Source of the DNA: Anaerosporomusa subterranea
GTDB lineage: Bacteria; Bacillota; Negativicutes; Sporomusales; Acetonemataceae
Direction: 5' to 3'
NCBI RefSeq assembly: GCF_001611555.1
Contig: NZ_LSGP01000001.1
Span: 348,824-412,823, forward strand
Length of the DNA stretch: 64,000 nt
Below the pieces are notes generated by a model, which searched no databases, was not told the origin of the DNA, and saw only the letters and a list, made by a program, of their open reading frames with translations. Made by a program: the position numbers and the translations under genes. Numbering within the stretch: the stretch's first letter is position 1; each line of letters starts with the position of its first letter. Of the stretch, positions 52,502-61,480 are shown piece by piece.

Positions 52502-53956
52502 ATGCAGTGGGAAATAATTATTGTTATGTTCGTATACTTAGCAGCTATGTTTCTGATTGGTGTGTGGAGCGCAAGAGAGACTGTTAAAGCCAAAGGCGGT
52601 TTTATCGAACAGTATTTTCTCGGCGGGCGCGGCATGGGCGGTTTTATACTGGCTATGACTCTGACTACTACATATATTAGTGCTGGCAGTTTCATCGCTG
52701 GGCCAGGTATGGCCTATTCTATGGGGCTAGGGTGGGTATTGCTGTCTATGTCCCAACTGCCGGTCGGTTACTTGGTGCTGGGAGTACTCGGCAAGCGTTT
52801 TGCAATTGTAGCTAGAAAAATTCATGCTGTGACGATAATCGATTTCTTAAAGGAACGTTATCAGAGCAAGACTGTGGTAATTTTATCGGCAATCGGCATT
52901 TTACTCTTCTTCTTAGCCGCTATTTCAGTCCAGTTTATCGGTGGAGCCCGGCTATTTGAATCAATGACAGGTCTTCCTTATCAAACAGCACTATTTGTTT
53001 TTGCCGGGGTAGTTATTGGTTATGTTACTATCGGCGGCTTTCGAGCAGTTGTGTTGACAGACACAGCTCAAGGGATTGTCATGTTTGTTGGTACAGTGAT
53101 TTTGATCGCCGGAGTCTTTATGTATGGAGGTGGAGTTAGGCCGATCATGGACAAGCTAATGGCGATTAATCCCGATCTGATCACCCCGTATGGTGTCAAG
53201 AGCTTTATTACGGTTCCTTGGATTGTGTCGTTTTGGATTTTGGTCGGTTTTGGCGTCATTGGGCTACCGCAAGTAGCGGTTCGTGGAATGGCCTATAAGA
53301 GCTCTAAAGCGATGCACAACGCAATTATTATCGGTACTATATTTACAGGGTTTTTAATGCTTGGCATGCATTTGGTCGGCGCGGTCGGTCAGGCAATTTT
53401 ACCGAATATTAAGGTGGCCGACACTGTCATTCCGGAAATCACTAAGACAACGCTCAATCCTTGGCTAGCCGGGATTTTCCTGACAGCTCCCTTAGCAGCA
53501 ATCATGTCGACAGTCAGTTCACAACTCTTGGTGTTATCAAGTACAATCTGTAAAGATTTATATATCAACTATATCAACCCTAATCCCAATGAAGCATTTG
53601 TGAGAAAGCTGAGCTTTTTCATTACGGCTTTAGCAGGATTGACGGTTTTTCTGCTTTCCTATAACCCGCCTGACTTTCTGGTTTGGCTAAATTTATTTGC
53701 GCTCGCTGGAATGGAAACAGTATTTCTCTGGCCGACACTGCTGGGCCTTTACTGGAAACGGGCTAACGATGCCGGAGCAATTTCTTCAATACTTGTTGGC
53801 GTATCCAGTTATTTGTATTGCCACTATTACTGGTCACGGCCCTTTGGCGCCCATACGATCATTCTGCCGCTGATCTTGGCGCTCGTGGTCTTCATTGTGG
53901 TAAGCTTAATGACTAGACCGCCGAGACCAGAAACGATTCGGAAATTTTGGGGGTGA
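52502..53956 (+). CDS. panF: Sodium/pantothenate symporter
   Basis: A 484-residue solute:sodium symporter with about 13 membrane segments and family motifs such as GGRGMGGFILAMTLTTTYISAGSF and YVTIGGFRAVVLTDTAQG. Pantothenate is the best guess from similarity to PanF, the yhdT partner and the nearby pantothenate kinase gene coaX. GGGGAGG precedes ATG 52502. Confidence 0.88.
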   Translation: MQWEIIIVMFVYLAAMFLIGVWSARETVKAKGGFIEQYFLGGRGMGGFILAMTLTTTYISAGSFIAGPGMAYSMGLGWVLLSMSQLPVGYLVLGVLGKRFAIVARKIHAVTIIDFLKERYQSKTVVILSAIGILLFFLAAISVQFIGGARLFESMTGLPYQTALFVFAGVVIGYVTIGGFRAVVLTDTAQGIVMFVGTVILIAGVFMYGGGVRPIMDKLMAINPDLITPYGVKSFITVPWIVSFWILVGFGVIGLPQVAVRGMAYKSSKAMHNAIIIGTIFTGFLMLGMHLVGAVGQAILPNIKVADTVIPEITKTTLNPWLAGIFLTAPLAAIMSTVSSQLLVLSSTICKDLYINYINPNPNEAFVRKLSFFITALAGLTVFLLSYNPPDFLVWLNLFALAGMETVFLWPTLLGLYWKRANDAGAISSILVGVSSYLYCHYYWSRPFGAHTIILPLILALVVFIVVSLMTRPPRPETIRKFWG

Positions 53957-54075
53957 TCAGGTAGCAGGTGCATATAGTGTAGTTCTAAACGCGGTCAACC
54001 TTTTGGGTGATGGCGGTTGACAAACAGTTAAGCTTGCCGTATTATTGGGCTAACTGAAATGTGGGAGGGGCTAAC

Positions 54076-55059
54076 TTGAGGGCGGAAATTTTACGTTTGC
54101 TACGGCAAAACGCCGGTGGATACGTTTCCGGTGAAGATATTTCAAAAGTACTAAACGTTTCACGGACGGCTATTTGGAAGCATATGCAAGCACTGAAAGA
54201 TGAAGGCTATGAGATCAGTTCCCATCCGCGATTGGGATATTGCTTGCAAACAGTTCCGGATTTACTGCTGCCGAATGAAATATGCCCGCGTCTGACTACT
54301 GACTTCATAGGCCATTCTATACACTATTACACTACTGTTAGTTCGACAAATAATGAGGCAAAACGCTTAGCTAATGAAGGCTGCCCGGAAGGAACTATCG
54401 TGTTAGCGGAAGAGCAGAAGGTGGGTCGGGGGCGATTGGCGAGAGGTTGGTTTTCACCATTTGCCAAGGGAATCTGGCTTTCTGTTGTTCTGCGTCCTAA
54501 GTTTCCACCACAGGAAGCACCAAAATGTACTTTGCTTGCAGCGGTGGCGATGGCCAGGGCTGTTCGGGCGACGGGAGTAAACTGCGGGATTAAATGGCCA
54601 AACGATATTCTCTATAATGGCAAGAAACTGGTTGGGATTTTGACTGAGATGAATGCCGAAATGGATGCAATTAACTATGTAGTCATCGGCATGGGGATTA
54701 ATGTAAATACCGATGCCAGCGAATTCCCTGAAGAGCTTCGTGATATTGCTACTTCGCTCTCTTCTGTCCTCGGACGGACAGTCTCGCGTACAGACTTACT
54801 GATTGCTTTGCTCCATGAGCTGGAGTTGCTATATACACAAGCTGGAGAAGAAGGCTTTTCACCGATTTTAGCAGAGTGGCGCAAGCTTTCGGCGACTCTC
54901 GGGCAGCCTGTTGATGTTTTTGGTATCACCCGCTGTTTCAGTGGGATCGCGCTCGACATCGATGAAGACGGAGCGCTCATCGTACAAACAGAAGCCGGTC
55001 TTGAAAAAGTGATTGCAGGCGATGTATCTGTTCGGGCGAAGTCGCAGGAGGAAAAATAA
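54076..55059 (+). CDS. birA: Bifunctional biotin ligase / biotin operon repressor BirA
   Basis: A 327-residue protein with an N-terminal winged helix (about 1-65; VSGEDISKVLNVSRTAIWKHMQ), a catalytic biotin-ligase core with the adenylate loop KVGRGRLARGW and KWPNDILYNGKKLVGIL, and a short C-terminal SH3-like domain. It activates biotin and transfers it to carboxylases. TTG 54076 is preferred because GGGAGGGG would lie inside the gene with GTG 54061. bioY follows after 1 bp. Confidence 0.93.
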   Translation: MRAEILRLLRQNAGGYVSGEDISKVLNVSRTAIWKHMQALKDEGYEISSHPRLGYCLQTVPDLLLPNEICPRLTTDFIGHSIHYYTTVSSTNNEAKRLANEGCPEGTIVLAEEQKVGRGRLARGWFSPFAKGIWLSVVLRPKFPPQEAPKCTLLAAVAMARAVRATGVNCGIKWPNDILYNGKKLVGILTEMNAEMDAINYVVIGMGINVNTDASEFPEELRDIATSLSSVLGRTVSRTDLLIALLHELELLYTQAGEEGFSPILAEWRKLSATLGQPVDVFGITRCFSGIALDIDEDGALIVQTEAGLEKVIAGDVSVRAKSQEEK

Positions 55060-55060
55060 C

Positions 55061-55618
55061 ATGGCTGCAAGAAATATGGTATTGGCAGGGCTATTTGCAG
55101 CGTTAATTGCTATTGGTTCTCAGATTTCCTTCGTCATTCCGCCGAGCCCTGTTCCCCACACCCTTCAGGTCTTTTTTGTGATGCTGTCAGGTTTGATATT
55201 AGGCAGTAAATGGGGCTCGATCAGTGTGGGACTTTGGATTTTGCTAGGAGCCTTTGGCCTACCTGTTTTCGCTCAAGGCAAGGCCGGATTAGCGGCAGTC
55301 CTGGGACCCACGGGAGGGTTCTTGTTGGGATTCACACTTTGTGCATACGTAGTCGGGCGTATCACAGAGAGATTTGGATTGGCTTATAAGGTGGTCGCCG
55401 GCGCTATGGTCTTAGGAATGATCATCGTCTATACCCTTGGTTTAGTAGGCTTTATGGCTTGTTTTCAGTACTTTCTTCACAAACCAATGACTTGGGAAAA
55501 AGCCTTTATGCTCACTACATTACCGTTTGCGCCGTTTGATTTCGTTAAATCATTGTTTGCTGGATATATAGGCATTAAAGTGCGCCGTGCTTTGATCCAA
55601 GCTGGGTATAGCGCGTAG
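55061..55618 (+). CDS. bioY: Biotin transporter BioY
   Basis: A 185-residue S component of an energy-coupling-factor biotin importer, with six membrane segments and the BioY motifs [23 protein letters not shown] and [13 protein letters not shown] 55061 follows CAGGAGGAA. Coupling with birA makes regulation by biotin likely. Confidence 0.95.
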   Translation: MAARNMVLAGLFAALIAIGSQISFVIPPSPVPHTLQVFFVMLSGLILGSKWGSISVGLWILLGAFGLPVFAQGKAGLAAVLGPTGGFLLGFTLCAYVVGRITERFGLAYKVVAGAMVLGMIIVYTLGLVGFMACFQYFLHKPMTWEKAFMLTTLPFAPFDFVKSLFAGYIGIKVRRALIQAGYSA

Positions 55619-55641
55619 CGTACAAAGAAGGGGTTGTAAGT

Positions 55642-56409
55642 ATGCTTTTGGTATTTGATATTGGCAATACGAATATTGTGCTTGGCGTGTATAAAGGAAC
55701 TGAGTTATTGAATCATTGGCGGGTATCCACTGATCGTATAAAAACCAGTGATGAATATGCCATGCTGATCAATAACTTGTTTCAATTCTCCGGGATTGAA
55801 ATTAATCAGATTAAGGCGGTAGCTATTTCATCAGTTGTCCCGCCGCTAACTGTGCCGCTTTCCCGGATGTCGCAGCGTTATTTTGGATTGGATCCGCTAG
55901 TTGTCGGACCAGGTACCAAGACCGGGATGAGTATTAAGTACGAGAACCCCCGGGAAGTTGGTGCCGACCGGATTGTTAATGCGGTTGCAGCCTATGAAAA
56001 ATATGGCGGCCCGCTTATTGTCGTTGATTTTGGAACAGCTACGACTTTTTGCGCCATTGCAGCCAACGGCGATTATTTGGGTGGAGCGATTGCGCCAGGG
56101 ATTGGCATCTCCACAGAAGCCTTATTTCAGCGGGCAGCTAAATTGCCGCGCATCGAGCTGGTTAAACCTCGCAGCGTTATTTGCCGTAATACGATAACCA
56201 GCATGCAATCAGGCATTATTTTTGGGTTCGTGGGTCAGGTGGACGAAATTGTTCGCCGGATGGAAGACGAACTAGGCCAAAAACCGTATGTGGTTGCCAC
56301 CGGCGGTTTGGCTAATCTAATGGCCCAAGAATCGAGAACGATACAGTTTGTTGAACCGTTCTTGACACTGGAAGGCTTGCGGATTCTCTACGAGCGCAAC
56401 CTTTCGTAA
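55642..56409 (+). CDS. coaX: Type III pantothenate kinase
   Basis: A 255-residue kinase that starts CoA synthesis by phosphorylating pantothenate. ASKHA-fold motifs are DIGNTN (residues 5-10), [17 protein letters not shown] and [17 protein letters not shown] precedes ATG 55642. It follows panF-birA-bioY, so pantothenate uptake and use are grouped. A terminator follows. Confidence 0.97.
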   Translation: MLLVFDIGNTNIVLGVYKGTELLNHWRVSTDRIKTSDEYAMLINNLFQFSGIEINQIKAVAISSVVPPLTVPLSRMSQRYFGLDPLVVGPGTKTGMSIKYENPREVGADRIVNAVAAYEKYGGPLIVVDFGTATTFCAIAANGDYLGGAIAPGIGISTEALFQRAAKLPRIELVKPRSVICRNTITSMQSGIIFGFVGQVDEIVRRMEDELGQKPYVVATGGLANLMAQESRTIQFVEPFLTLEGLRILYERNLS

Positions 56410-56453
56410 CACTCTCCTGTCGCATTTTTATAGAAAAATAGAAGAATTTTATT

Positions 56454-56483
56454 GACAGCAACTCCTAGCTGTCTTCTTTTTTT
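56454..56483 (+). terminator. Intrinsic terminator after coaX
   Basis: GACAGC/GCTGTC stem with 8-nt loop, followed by TTC and T7 (56477-56483). A TATACT -10-like element (56496-56501) follows and could start the dusB transcript. Confidence 0.8.
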
Positions 56484-56519
56484 GTGAAAACCTGGTATAC
56501 TAGCCTAGAGGTGATTTCA

Positions 56520-57506
56520 CTGAAGATTGGTAACGTAGTAATTGAAACACCGGTTGTTCTAGCTCCTATGGCAGGGGTGACTGATCAGCCATTTCGACTG
56601 TTGGCGAAGGAAATGGGTTGCGGACTAGTCTATACAGAGATGATCAGTAGCAAAGGACTGTTGTTTCACAATTGTCACACAGTAGACATGCTCCGTATCG
56701 ATGAGAGGGAACGCCCTGTCTCCGTACAAATCTTTGGTTCTGAGCCTGATTCGGTAGCTGGCGCGGCTAAGTTAGTCGAGGCTGCCGGTGCCGATATTAT
56801 CGATATAAACATGGGCTGTCCAACTCCCAAGATTGTCAAAAACGGCGAAGGGTCAGCACTGATGCGGCAACCTGCTCTGGCTTATGAAATCCTGGCTGGG
56901 CTTGTAGACGCTGTCCGAGTACCGGTCACTGTCAAAATCCGCACAGGTTGGGATGCGCGTTCCATCAATGCGGTGGAAATTGCGGTTCTGGCCGAGAAGG
57001 CAGGCGTGGCTGCGATAGCGGTGCATGGTAGAACCAGGGAGCAGTTCTACTCCGGACAAGCGGACTGGAAGATTATCCGCTCTGTCAAAGAGAGCGTTTC
57101 TATCCCGGTGATCGGCAATGGCGATATTCGCTGTTCGAGTGACGCGGCAAAGATGATGGCAGAGACAGGTTGCGACGCCGTCATGATTGGGCGTGGTGCT
57201 CAAGGCAATCCTTGGCTATTCCGCCAAGTCTCTCACTACTTAGCCACTGGTGAGCAGTTGAGCCCACCTAGCTTCGAAGAGCGGGTAAACCTCCTGCATC
57301 GTCATCTTAATATGGCGATTGCCTATTCAGGGGAATACATAGGTGTCAGAGAAATGCGGCGTCATGCCGCTTGGTATACCAAAGGCCTTAGACATGCGGC
57401 TGAGTTGCGGTTACGCTTTAATTCAGCTGAGACCAGAGAAGACTTCTTTGCGGTCTTTGCTTCATTGAAGGCTATCTCTGAAGAGGAGGGTCTGGAAGTA
57501 TGCTGA
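56520..57506 (+). CDS. dusB: tRNA-dihydrouridine synthase (DusB type), probable CTG start
   Basis: A flavoenzyme that reduces uridine to dihydrouridine in tRNA. The TIM barrel has APMAGVTDQPFR, the catalytic Cys in NMGCPTPKIVKNGEGSAL, and the C-terminal helical domain. The only codon matching the usual family start (M-KIGN) is CTG 56520, 5 nt after AGAGGTGA. GTG 56484 lies at the edge of the coaX terminator and upstream of the likely -10, and GTG 56511 has no ribosome site. It overlaps the next gene by 7 nt. Confidence 0.85.
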   Translation: MKIGNVVIETPVVLAPMAGVTDQPFRLLAKEMGCGLVYTEMISSKGLLFHNCHTVDMLRIDERERPVSVQIFGSEPDSVAGAAKLVEAAGADIIDINMGCPTPKIVKNGEGSALMRQPALAYEILAGLVDAVRVPVTVKIRTGWDARSINAVEIAVLAEKAGVAAIAVHGRTREQFYSGQADWKIIRSVKESVSIPVIGNGDIRCSSDAAKMMAETGCDAVMIGRGAQGNPWLFRQVSHYLATGEQLSPPSFEERVNLLHRHLNMAIAYSGEYIGVREMRRHAAWYTKGLRHAAELRLRFNSAETREDFFAVFASLKAISEEEGLEVC

Positions 57507-58459
57507 TTATGCCTGTGGCAAATGGAGTGCTGCCTCGTCCAGGAGGCGGTAAGATTAGCGGCGCATTTGTCATAGAACAAGGCGGACGTCTACTGGCTGC
57601 CACTGGCGTTGGACAAGATATTCTGATATGCCCGTGGGTAGTTGATGAGCAAAAACTATATCCTGTGGGTGTGATTGCTCGTTTGGCCGAATTAGTGGAA
57701 CAAATGGTTCCCGATCCGGAGGGCGGCGCTTCCGTTCCTGTAATGTTGGTTTGCTTAGAAGGGCGTGGTCACGCTCGCTGGCAGGGCCAACGGTCTTGTG
57801 ACGGATTGCTGTTTGCAACAGATATTGAATACTTGCACTTCAGACATTCCCGCAAGGAATATCCAGTTATCTCAGGTGCAGGCTGGATGCCGGAAGGCGG
57901 AACAACTGAGTTTCGTGATGCATCTGATATCCCAGTGGCTCTTTATGGTACAGATTTAGAGACCGGGAGAAAGATAAGCCTTTGCGGCAACTTGGGCGGA
58001 CTTGTAAGTCAAGATCAGGCTCACACCATTGAACATGCGATCATCCGCGCCTTACGGACTTTTGGTTTATGTACCGCAAAAACCCTAATTGCCGCGATGG
58101 CTCGCGAAGGCGAGGAACTGAAACGGTCAGTTGAAGCCAGCATACGCTATGCACTGCCTGAGGTCCTCGGTTTGACCGCGACTGGAGCCTGTGGTAACCC
58201 GATGACTAGTTTAGCGCAATTGTATCTGTCAACAGACATGCTTGATAATCTCAACGCAGGACAAAAACTGGATGAGGCTCTTTATAAGGCGAGGCGTAAG
58301 GTTATGTCCCAACTGACTCAAGATATCGGATTGACCACACAACCAGGAATTCGCGCTACCCAGGGCATGAAACGCGGCATGAATCATGATGATACTCCGC
58401 TGCGTTTGGAGACCGCTAAAAAGGTAATTGCACGCTTTCCCTTATCCCCATGGGAATAA
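57500..58459 (+). CDS. Conserved-looking protein of unknown function
   Basis: I do not recognise this 319-residue protein. It has no signal peptide or membrane segment. The middle is rich in Gly (CGNLGGLVSQDQAHTIEHAIIRAL), and a helical part follows (residues 170-300) with a Cys in GACGNPMTSLAQLY. ATG 57500 overlaps the dusB stop and GAGGAGGG lies upstream, so it is translationally coupled to dusB. A role in tRNA or RNA metabolism is only suggested by position. Confidence 0.6.
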   Translation: MLIMPVANGVLPRPGGGKISGAFVIEQGGRLLAATGVGQDILICPWVVDEQKLYPVGVIARLAELVEQMVPDPEGGASVPVMLVCLEGRGHARWQGQRSCDGLLFATDIEYLHFRHSRKEYPVISGAGWMPEGGTTEFRDASDIPVALYGTDLETGRKISLCGNLGGLVSQDQAHTIEHAIIRALRTFGLCTAKTLIAAMAREGEELKRSVEASIRYALPEVLGLTATGACGNPMTSLAQLYLSTDMLDNLNAGQKLDEALYKARRKVMSQLTQDIGLTTQPGIRATQGMKRGMNHDDTPLRLETAKKVIARFPLSPWE

Positions 58460-58495
58460 TAAATGCTTTGAGGTTCAGTGAGCCGAAATTGCGTT

Positions 58496-58604
58496 TTACC
58501 GCAGAGTACACAGAGGCAGAGTCTGCGGAGGGTTACGGTAAATTTGTAAAGCAATTTACGTACCCTCAGCGAACCCTCTGCGACCTCTGCGTATTCTGCG
58601 GTTA
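58496..58604. repeat. Dispersed palindromic repeat, CAGAG family, copy 3
   Basis: Begins TTACCGCAGAGTACACAGAGG (first 20 shared with copy 2 at 35477) and ends CTGCGTATTCTGCGGTTA. The centre has its own palindrome TTTGTAAAGCAAA-like region. It lies in the 347-bp gap 58460-58806 together with a terminator and a promoter. Confidence 0.78.
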
Positions 58605-58661
58605 GAGTGCCCTGCCTCCCAAAGCCGCAATCAGCGATGCTAAAGATTCTTAGCGCTACTA

Positions 58662-58696
58662 CTGCCGTTAGGTCTCATATGTAACGGCGGTTTTTT
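58662..58696 (+). terminator. Intrinsic terminator before the HTH regulator
   Basis: 9-bp stem CTGCCGTTA/TAACGGCGG (one G-T pair) and a T6 tract 58691-58696. It closes the dusB-unknown transcript. Confidence 0.85.
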
Positions 58697-58725
58697 CTTG
58701 TTCTGAGGGATAGAATGGAAAAAAG

Positions 58726-58781
58726 TTGAGAATACTAGGAAAAGTGCTATACTGTTGTATGTACACAAGGTTGTGCACATA
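58726..58781 (+). promoter_or_regulatory. Promoter with palindromic operator before the HTH regulator
   Basis: TTGAGA (58726-58731), 16-bp spacer, TATACT (58748-58753). An almost perfect 24-bp palindrome follows at 58758-58781: TATGTACACAA-GG-TTGTGCACATA, with one mismatch per arm. It covers the likely start site, as an autorepressor operator would. Confidence 0.6.
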
Positions 58782-58806
58782 TATTGAAGGCAGGAGAAGA
58801 TGCACA

Positions 58807-59325
58807 ATGCTGCTTCGAATTGGCGATAAGCTGATTAATCGACAAAAAATTTATCGCACAGTTGATCAGATTCTCAGCTTGCGTTGTCAGGGTTTGTCGC
58901 AACAGGAAGTCGCTAATCAGGTGGGGGTAGATCGAACAGTCATATCGCGTCTGGAGAATATGGGCGAAGTCCGCAAAGGGAAGACAGTGGCGTTAATTGG
59001 CTTTCCCATTCACAATTGCGAAGAACTTCAGCAAGTTGCTCGGCAGGAAGGTATTGATTATTGCTTACTGTTGACTGAAAAGCAGAGATGGCAGTTTCTT
59101 CAAGAAAAATCCGGGGTAGAATTGTTTGATGCTATCATGCGGATTATCGCAGAGATACGAAGTAATGATACTGTCATCATTTTGGGATCAAATATGCGGA
59201 TAAAATTGATTGAAGCTATGTTGGATAAGGAAGTAATCGGCGTTCAAATCGGAGAATCGCCGATTGCTGAAGATAAGTATCTGGAACCGGCAATCTTGCG
59301 CGATATCGTACGGAAGATCCGGTAA
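58807..59325 (+). CDS. HTH transcriptional regulator of the acyl-reductase-like operon
   Basis: A 172-residue protein. Residues 12-55 form a helix-turn-helix (LSQQEVANQVGVDRTVISRLE), and the rest is an alpha/beta domain of unknown kind (KTVALIGFPIHNCEEL, DTVIILGSNMRIKLIE). ATG 58807 has AGGAGAAG about 8 nt upstream. It leads a three-gene operon with two Rossmann-type dehydrogenase-like genes and probably controls it through the palindrome at 58758-58781. Confidence 0.75.
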   Translation: MLLRIGDKLINRQKIYRTVDQILSLRCQGLSQQEVANQVGVDRTVISRLENMGEVRKGKTVALIGFPIHNCEELQQVARQEGIDYCLLLTEKQRWQFLQEKSGVELFDAIMRIIAEIRSNDTVIILGSNMRIKLIEAMLDKEVIGVQIGESPIAEDKYLEPAILRDIVRKIR

Positions 59326-59339
59326 GAATGGGAGACAAT

Positions 59340-60245
59340 ATGAAGCGGGTTGTGAGTATTAGCTTGGGGTCATCCAAAAGAGATCACTGTGTAGAACAGG
59401 ACTTTAATGGGCAATTGATCAGGATTGAGCGGATGGGAACGGATGGCAACATTGAAAAGGCGATTGACCTGATTCGTGCGCTTGATGGAAAGGTCGATGC
59501 CTTCGGGCTGGGCGGCACTGATCTATATATTTACGCAGGGGGTAGACGCTATACGTTTCGGGAGTCTCTAAAGATTGTATCAGCAGCAAAGCTCTCGCCG
59601 ATTGTGGATGGCAGCGGAGTGAAGAATACTCTTGAACGGGCGGTTGTTTCCCATTTGGCTGGTAATCATCAAGTAATGATGAAAGACCGGCGGGTTCTAT
59701 TGGTCTGCGCGGTTGATCGCTTCGGGCTGGCGGAATCTCTGGTCAAAGCTGGTTGTCAAGTAACTTGTGGCGATTTGATGTTTGGGTTGGGAGTGCCGAT
59801 TCCAATCAGGAGTTTGGCTGGACTGCAACGACTCGCCAAAGTGGTCGCGCCGGTTATTACTAAATTGCCGGTTCGCTTGTTTTATCCAACAGGCGAAAAG
59901 CAAACTCGGACAGCACCAAAATTCAGTCGCTATTTTCATGAAGCAGAAATCATTGCTGGCGACTTTCACTTTATTCGCCGTTATATGCCGCCAGAGTTGC
60001 CGGGGAAAATAGTAATTACGAATACCGTTACCGCAGATGATGTCGCAATGCTTCAAAAAAGCGGTATTCATATGTTGGTAACAACTACGCCTGAAATGGG
60101 AGGGCGTTCCTTCGGGACTAATGTGCTGGAAGGCATACTAGTCGCATTGTCTGGTAAACGACCAGAGAATATGTGCAAAGATGAATATAGTCAGATTATG
60201 CAAAGTATAGGCATTAAACCGCGGGTTAGTGTCTTGGGGCATTGA
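59340..60245 (+). CDS. Dehydrogenase-like protein (often annotated quinate 5-dehydrogenase)
   Basis: A 301-residue protein without signal or membrane segment. A Rossmann-like stretch is VLLVCAVDRFGLAESLVKAGCQVTCGDLMFG in the middle, shown here as its parts VLLVCAVDRFG and GDLMFGLG. Similar proteins are commonly labelled quinate 5-dehydrogenase, but the shikimate-dehydrogenase catalytic Lys/Asp pattern is not evident, so substrate is unknown. ATG 59340 follows GGGAGA. It is 14 bp after the HTH gene and 14 bp before the acyl-reductase-like gene. Confidence 0.6.
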   Translation: MKRVVSISLGSSKRDHCVEQDFNGQLIRIERMGTDGNIEKAIDLIRALDGKVDAFGLGGTDLYIYAGGRRYTFRESLKIVSAAKLSPIVDGSGVKNTLERAVVSHLAGNHQVMMKDRRVLLVCAVDRFGLAESLVKAGCQVTCGDLMFGLGVPIPIRSLAGLQRLAKVVAPVITKLPVRLFYPTGEKQTRTAPKFSRYFHEAEIIAGDFHFIRRYMPPELPGKIVITNTVTADDVAMLQKSGIHMLVTTTPEMGGRSFGTNVLEGILVALSGKRPENMCKDEYSQIMQSIGIKPRVSVLGH

Positions 60246-60259
60246 GAGGAGAGTGTTTT

Positions 60260-61354
60260 ATGGAACGATTCGCATTTATCGTCCATCCAATCGTCGCAAA
60301 AGATTTCGCACGCAAATTTCCATTCGCTGAGAATTGGTCAGATAGTTTTGTAGAAGGCATTATCAAATACATACCTCCCTTCAAGGTCTCTCATATCGCA
60401 GGCATTGAATCAGGACACGCTGCAAGCGAAGGTTGGTTTGTCGGCTGCCCATTGACCAGCCGTCAAATGGTGAGTATGCCGGAAGAAGTTGTTATTAAGA
60501 AGATTATTAAAGCCGGAAAGGTTGCCGAAAAATTAGGTGCGAAAATTGTAGGGTTAGGCGCATTTACCTCTGTAGTTGGAGACGCCGGCCTAACCATAGC
60601 CCAAAATTTAAATATAGCGGTGACTACAGGTAATAGTTATACTGTTGCAACCGCCATCGAAGGTGCTAAGAAAGCAGCTCAGCTAATGGGGATTTCTCTC
60701 GATAAGGCAAACGTGCTGGTGCTGGGGGCTACAGGCTCTATTGGGGCAGCCTGCGCACAGCTTTTGGCACGTGACGTTCGTTACCTAACCTTGGCTGCCC
60801 GCAGTGAGGATAAATTGGAAATACTTGCTACACAAATTTTACGTTCAACAGGATTAGCGGTTCGTGTCACGGCTAATACTAAATCTGCTCTGAAAGCGGC
60901 TGATATCATTATTGCAGTGACGAGCGCGGTGGATAGTATTATCGAGCCTGATGATTTGAAACCAGGGGCCATTGTCTGCGATGTTTCGCGTCCGCGCAAT
61001 GTCTCGCAACAAGTTGCTCAGGCGCGTAACGATGTCTTGGTCATTGAGGGCGGCGTTGTGGAAGTGCCTGGAGATGTGAATTTTGGTCTGAACTTCGGCT
61101 TTCCACCGAAAACTGCGTATGCTTGCATGGCTGAGACAATGATTCTTGCACTGGAGGGCAGATACGAGAACTTTACGTTAGGACGGGACTTAACTGTCAA
61201 ACAAATCGAAACAATCGGTCAATTGGCTAACAAGCATGGATTTAAACTCGCTGGCTTCCGCAGTTTCGAGCGGGCAGTTTCGCAGCAAGAAGTGCTGAAC
61301 ATCAAGGCCAACGCAGCAGCCAAGCTTGCAATAAAGCAAGAGAGATTAGGCTAG
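60260..61354 (+). CDS. Homologue of cyanobacterial long-chain acyl-ACP reductase (AAR)
   Basis: A 364-residue NADPH-binding protein. Residues TTGN (122-125), GATGSIG (156-162), Cys289 in TAYACMAETM and the end YENFTLGRDLTV...IETIGQ...KHGF match the cyanobacterial acyl-ACP reductase, whose Cys forms the acyl-thioester. AAR makes fatty aldehydes from acyl-ACP. Similar clostridial proteins are usually labelled shikimate dehydrogenase. ATG 60260 follows GAGAGGAGAG. Whether this enzyme reduces acyl-ACP or another thioester is inference. Confidence 0.65.
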   Translation: MERFAFIVHPIVAKDFARKFPFAENWSDSFVEGIIKYIPPFKVSHIAGIESGHAASEGWFVGCPLTSRQMVSMPEEVVIKKIIKAGKVAEKLGAKIVGLGAFTSVVGDAGLTIAQNLNIAVTTGNSYTVATAIEGAKKAAQLMGISLDKANVLVLGATGSIGAACAQLLARDVRYLTLAARSEDKLEILATQILRSTGLAVRVTANTKSALKAADIIIAVTSAVDSIIEPDDLKPGAIVCDVSRPRNVSQQVAQARNDVLVIEGGVVEVPGDVNFGLNFGFPPKTAYACMAETMILALEGRYENFTLGRDLTVKQIETIGQLANKHGFKLAGFRSFERAVSQQEVLNIKANAAAKLAIKQERLG

Positions 61355-61360
61355 AAATTA

Positions 61361-61389
61361 TTGACAGACTTTAGTTTTATGCCTATAAT
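61361..61389 (+). promoter_or_regulatory. Full-consensus sigma-A promoter of greA
   Basis: TTGACA (61361-61366), 17-bp spacer, TATAAT (61384-61389). The greA leader is about 180 nt. Confidence 0.88.
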
Positions 61390-61406
61390 ATGCATAATGG
61401 CAGTAA

Positions 61407-61480
61407 ACGCCGCGATGATAGTAGCCAAACTAGGTGGTATTGCGGCGTGTCAAGCAGAGTGTCAAGTGTAACTTGACACT
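61407..61480 (+). promoter_or_regulatory. Two hairpins in the greA leader
   Basis: ACGCCGC (61407-61413) pairs with GCGGCGT (61442-61448). A second perfect 10-bp hairpin, AGTGTCAAGT/ACTTGACACT (61458-61467 with 61471-61480), lies before an AT-rich stretch. It could be an attenuator or the 3' end of a short leader RNA. Confidence 0.5.

Noticed and set aside
57500..58459. DUF1998-like helicase tail suggested by the HTIEHAIIRAL segment
   Set aside because: The Cys cluster and helicase domains that accompany that motif are missing, so it is left as unknown.
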